Assembly (NCBI GenBank): GCA_963931865.1
Contig: OZ007513.1
Coordinates: 7,734,157 to 7,798,156 of the forward strand
Reading direction: 5' to 3'
Length of the DNA: 64,000 nucleotides
Source: Axinella damicornis
Lineage: Eukaryota > Porifera > Demospongiae > Axinellida > Axinellidae
Part shown: positions 54,901 through 57,900 of the stretch, piece by piece
Layout of the letters: each line of letters starts with the position of its first letter
Numbering within the stretch: position 1 is the stretch's first letter
The notes under the pieces: model-generated
What the model saw: the letters and a program-made list of their open reading frames with translations, nothing else
Databases searched by the model: none
What the model was told of the DNA's origin: nothing
Program-made: the position numbers and the translations under genes

Positions 54901-57900
54901 TCCATGGATCATGGACTTACCCCTGTGGAGTGAATTCCGCTTTGGTGTTGTAGTAGTGCAAGCAGCATCTCTGGTCATCAAACACGAACCTAAACAAGGA
55001 GAGGGTGGGTGAGAGTAAAGTCTACGTACATGTACTTCTGAGGAGAGGGTGGGGATGGTGCAGTAAAGTGTAGCTACTTTTGTGGTAAACAATTTGTACT
55101 GGCAAGGCTGTACAAGGGAGGACAGCGAGGGCCAGCTGTGGGGATCAGGCTAGTGCAGCAGCTGCACATGACAAGGCTATACAAGGGAGGGGAGGCTGTG
55201 GGGATCAGGCTAGTGTAGCAACTGCACATGACAAGGCTGTACAAGGGAGGGCCAGCTGTGGGGATCAGGCTAGTGCAGCAGCTGCACATGACAAGGCTGT
55301 ACAAGGGAGGGCCAGCTGTGGGGATCAGGCTAGTGCAGCAGCTGCACATGACAAGGCTGTACAAGGGAGGGCCAGCTGTGGGGATCAGGCTAGTGCAGCA
55401 GCTGCACATGACAAGGCTGTACAAGGGAGGGGAGGCTGTGGGGATTAGGCTTGCGGAAATTATTCCCCAAATTTTGCCCATTATTCTATTCTTTTATTCC
55501 TAAAAAATTTACCTATTATTCTTCCTAGAAAAAAATTATTCCCAAGACAGCCACCTATTATTCTCAATGAAAAACCAAACTGTGAGACCGAACTCTCCTT
55601 CACACGTTGCGTCGGCGATCGAGATAGCCTTAGTAAAGACCGTCGCTGGCTTCTCTTCACTCGAACCGGAGGGTTGCTTTTACTTCACGCTTCCTAGCTA
55701 TCTCAGAGGGCTCTGGGAACTTGAGCCTACCTAGTAGAGAGCTAGTAGATTGGCTACACTCTCCTTTCTCCGACGAACAGTCGCTAGCAGCCATTTCCGC
55801 TACGTGATAATCCGTTTTCCCCCCGGTAAACTCACCGATTATTCCGGAAATATCCTTCATTCTTTGTGCTACCTATTATTCTTTTATTATTCCCGGCATA
55901 ATTTCCGCAAGCCTAGTGGGGATCAGGCTAGTGCAGCAGCTGCATATGACAAGGCTGTACAAGGGAGGGGGGATTAGGTTAGTGTAGCTGATCAAGGCAG
56001 CCCAAACAAGACTCACTTTGCAAGGATGTGTGTATGTACATGTACATCTATAGTCCTAACTATAGCAATGCCAAAACTCACACCAGCAACAGACAGCCAC
56101 CTGCAGCTGATCAACAATTACCACAATGAGGTTACCAGAGCTGTGGACACACCATATCAGCCTCGTCCCCCACCCCACGTATTTGATTGCTTGCAGGGAG
56201 GGGGTATATAGACCTGGGAGATCTTGGCACATGCAGTACCATCAGGTAGACAGAGGATAGATACACGAGGGCCAGACAAAGAACCTCAAACTTTTTGTTC
56301 TAATGCCAGTCTGAGAGCTGGGGGCCAGACGGTTCACAAGGCAGGATCAATAACACCACCATGCCAGAGATGGATGGACCGTGGATGCGAAAATTATTTT
56401 GGTCGGATACACTACACTCCCCCACATGTACATGTATACCATCTGTCTACCACACGTGACCAGATCTCCTAGGTCTCCCCCCTCTGTATTTACATACTGG
56501 GAGTGACCAAAGTTTGGAGATGGGAACAGCCCGGAGGCTACACACCATACACACACAGAGTCTGGGGTCAATGCAATCACAACACTGAAAATCTCTTCTC
56601 TAGCAACTCACTGGTGTACTGTGCATTAATTGGAATCCCACAACTGTTTACTGAAACACTGAAATTTCCACTTGAAAGATAACAGCAAAGACACTGCCTC
56701 GCACACAGAGGCTACACACAGCACCTTTCTCACTATCTACTAAACCTATTTTGTGGGTTTCAAGCATTTGAACAACAGCAAATAGTTCTATTTCAGTGGA
56801 CAAAATCTGTCATCTGCTTCTATCAGCTATTTTGAGATAACTCAGACACAACAACTGGACCCGACATATGGCTTGCGCTTATATGTATATAGGTGAGATG
56901 GGTGAGCTTAATAATGTGCAACTACAGTATACACTTCACCCACTGCAGACTTCAAGGTACATGCAATGCAATTCAGTGGCTAGTCAACACTGCAAGATAC
57001 AGAACTGACAACTAGTAAATGAAGGTGCAGCACAACCAGCGAGCAACATCGCACTACCAACAGAGCTCCTGATACCTATCCAGGGTAACGGTTTGATGGC
57101 TCCAACTCTGAGAACAACGTCACCACAAGGTAGTCGTATTGTGGTGAATCAAGCATTTCAGCAAATCACACACATTTCCAACTGGAAAGGCATATACCAT
57201 CTGAAGGCAGCCGTTCCAGCCAGCACCAAACAACGGACAATACATTCTGACTGCATCATGTTTGTGACCCCTTAGCCACTGGAACACTTTACTTGTTCGG
57301 ACCACAGACTTATGTGCAATGCATGTAGGGGATGAATAAAATTCCATCCAAAGCATGCTGCACCGAGGGCATAATTCTCCACCTCACTAGGAGGTCCAGC
57401 CTGACACTGGTAGACTCAAGAGAGAGAGATAAAAATTTGGGTCTCTAGGGAATGGTCCTACACAAAGCTCGTCTTCTGCTCCCTTCCCCTCTCTCTCACC
57501 TCCTCCCTTTCCTCCCCTTCCTCCATCTCTCCCACCCTCCCTCCCTCCTACATGTACCTCCCCCTTCCCTCCCTCCTACCCTCCCTCCCTCCCTCTCTCC
57601 CTCCCTCCCACTCTGCATCTCTACTGACGCACACTTATTTCCAGTTGACTTATAGCTTACCATCTACTTCGCCATGTCTTGATAGGTCCCTTCGTCGTCA
57701 GCTTGTTCAAGTATCCACACAGCTGTTTTGGTTGTTGTCTCTAAATTGTAGACATTAAAAAAAACAGCATGTTAAAGGTGATCTTTAGTTGGGAGCGAAG
57801 GAGGGAGGGAGAGGGAGGGAGAGGGAGGACAGAGAGAATGTCCAATATTAAACTTGTCTTCAACTCTCTCCCTCCCTCGTTTGCTTCCTCCCTCCCTCTT

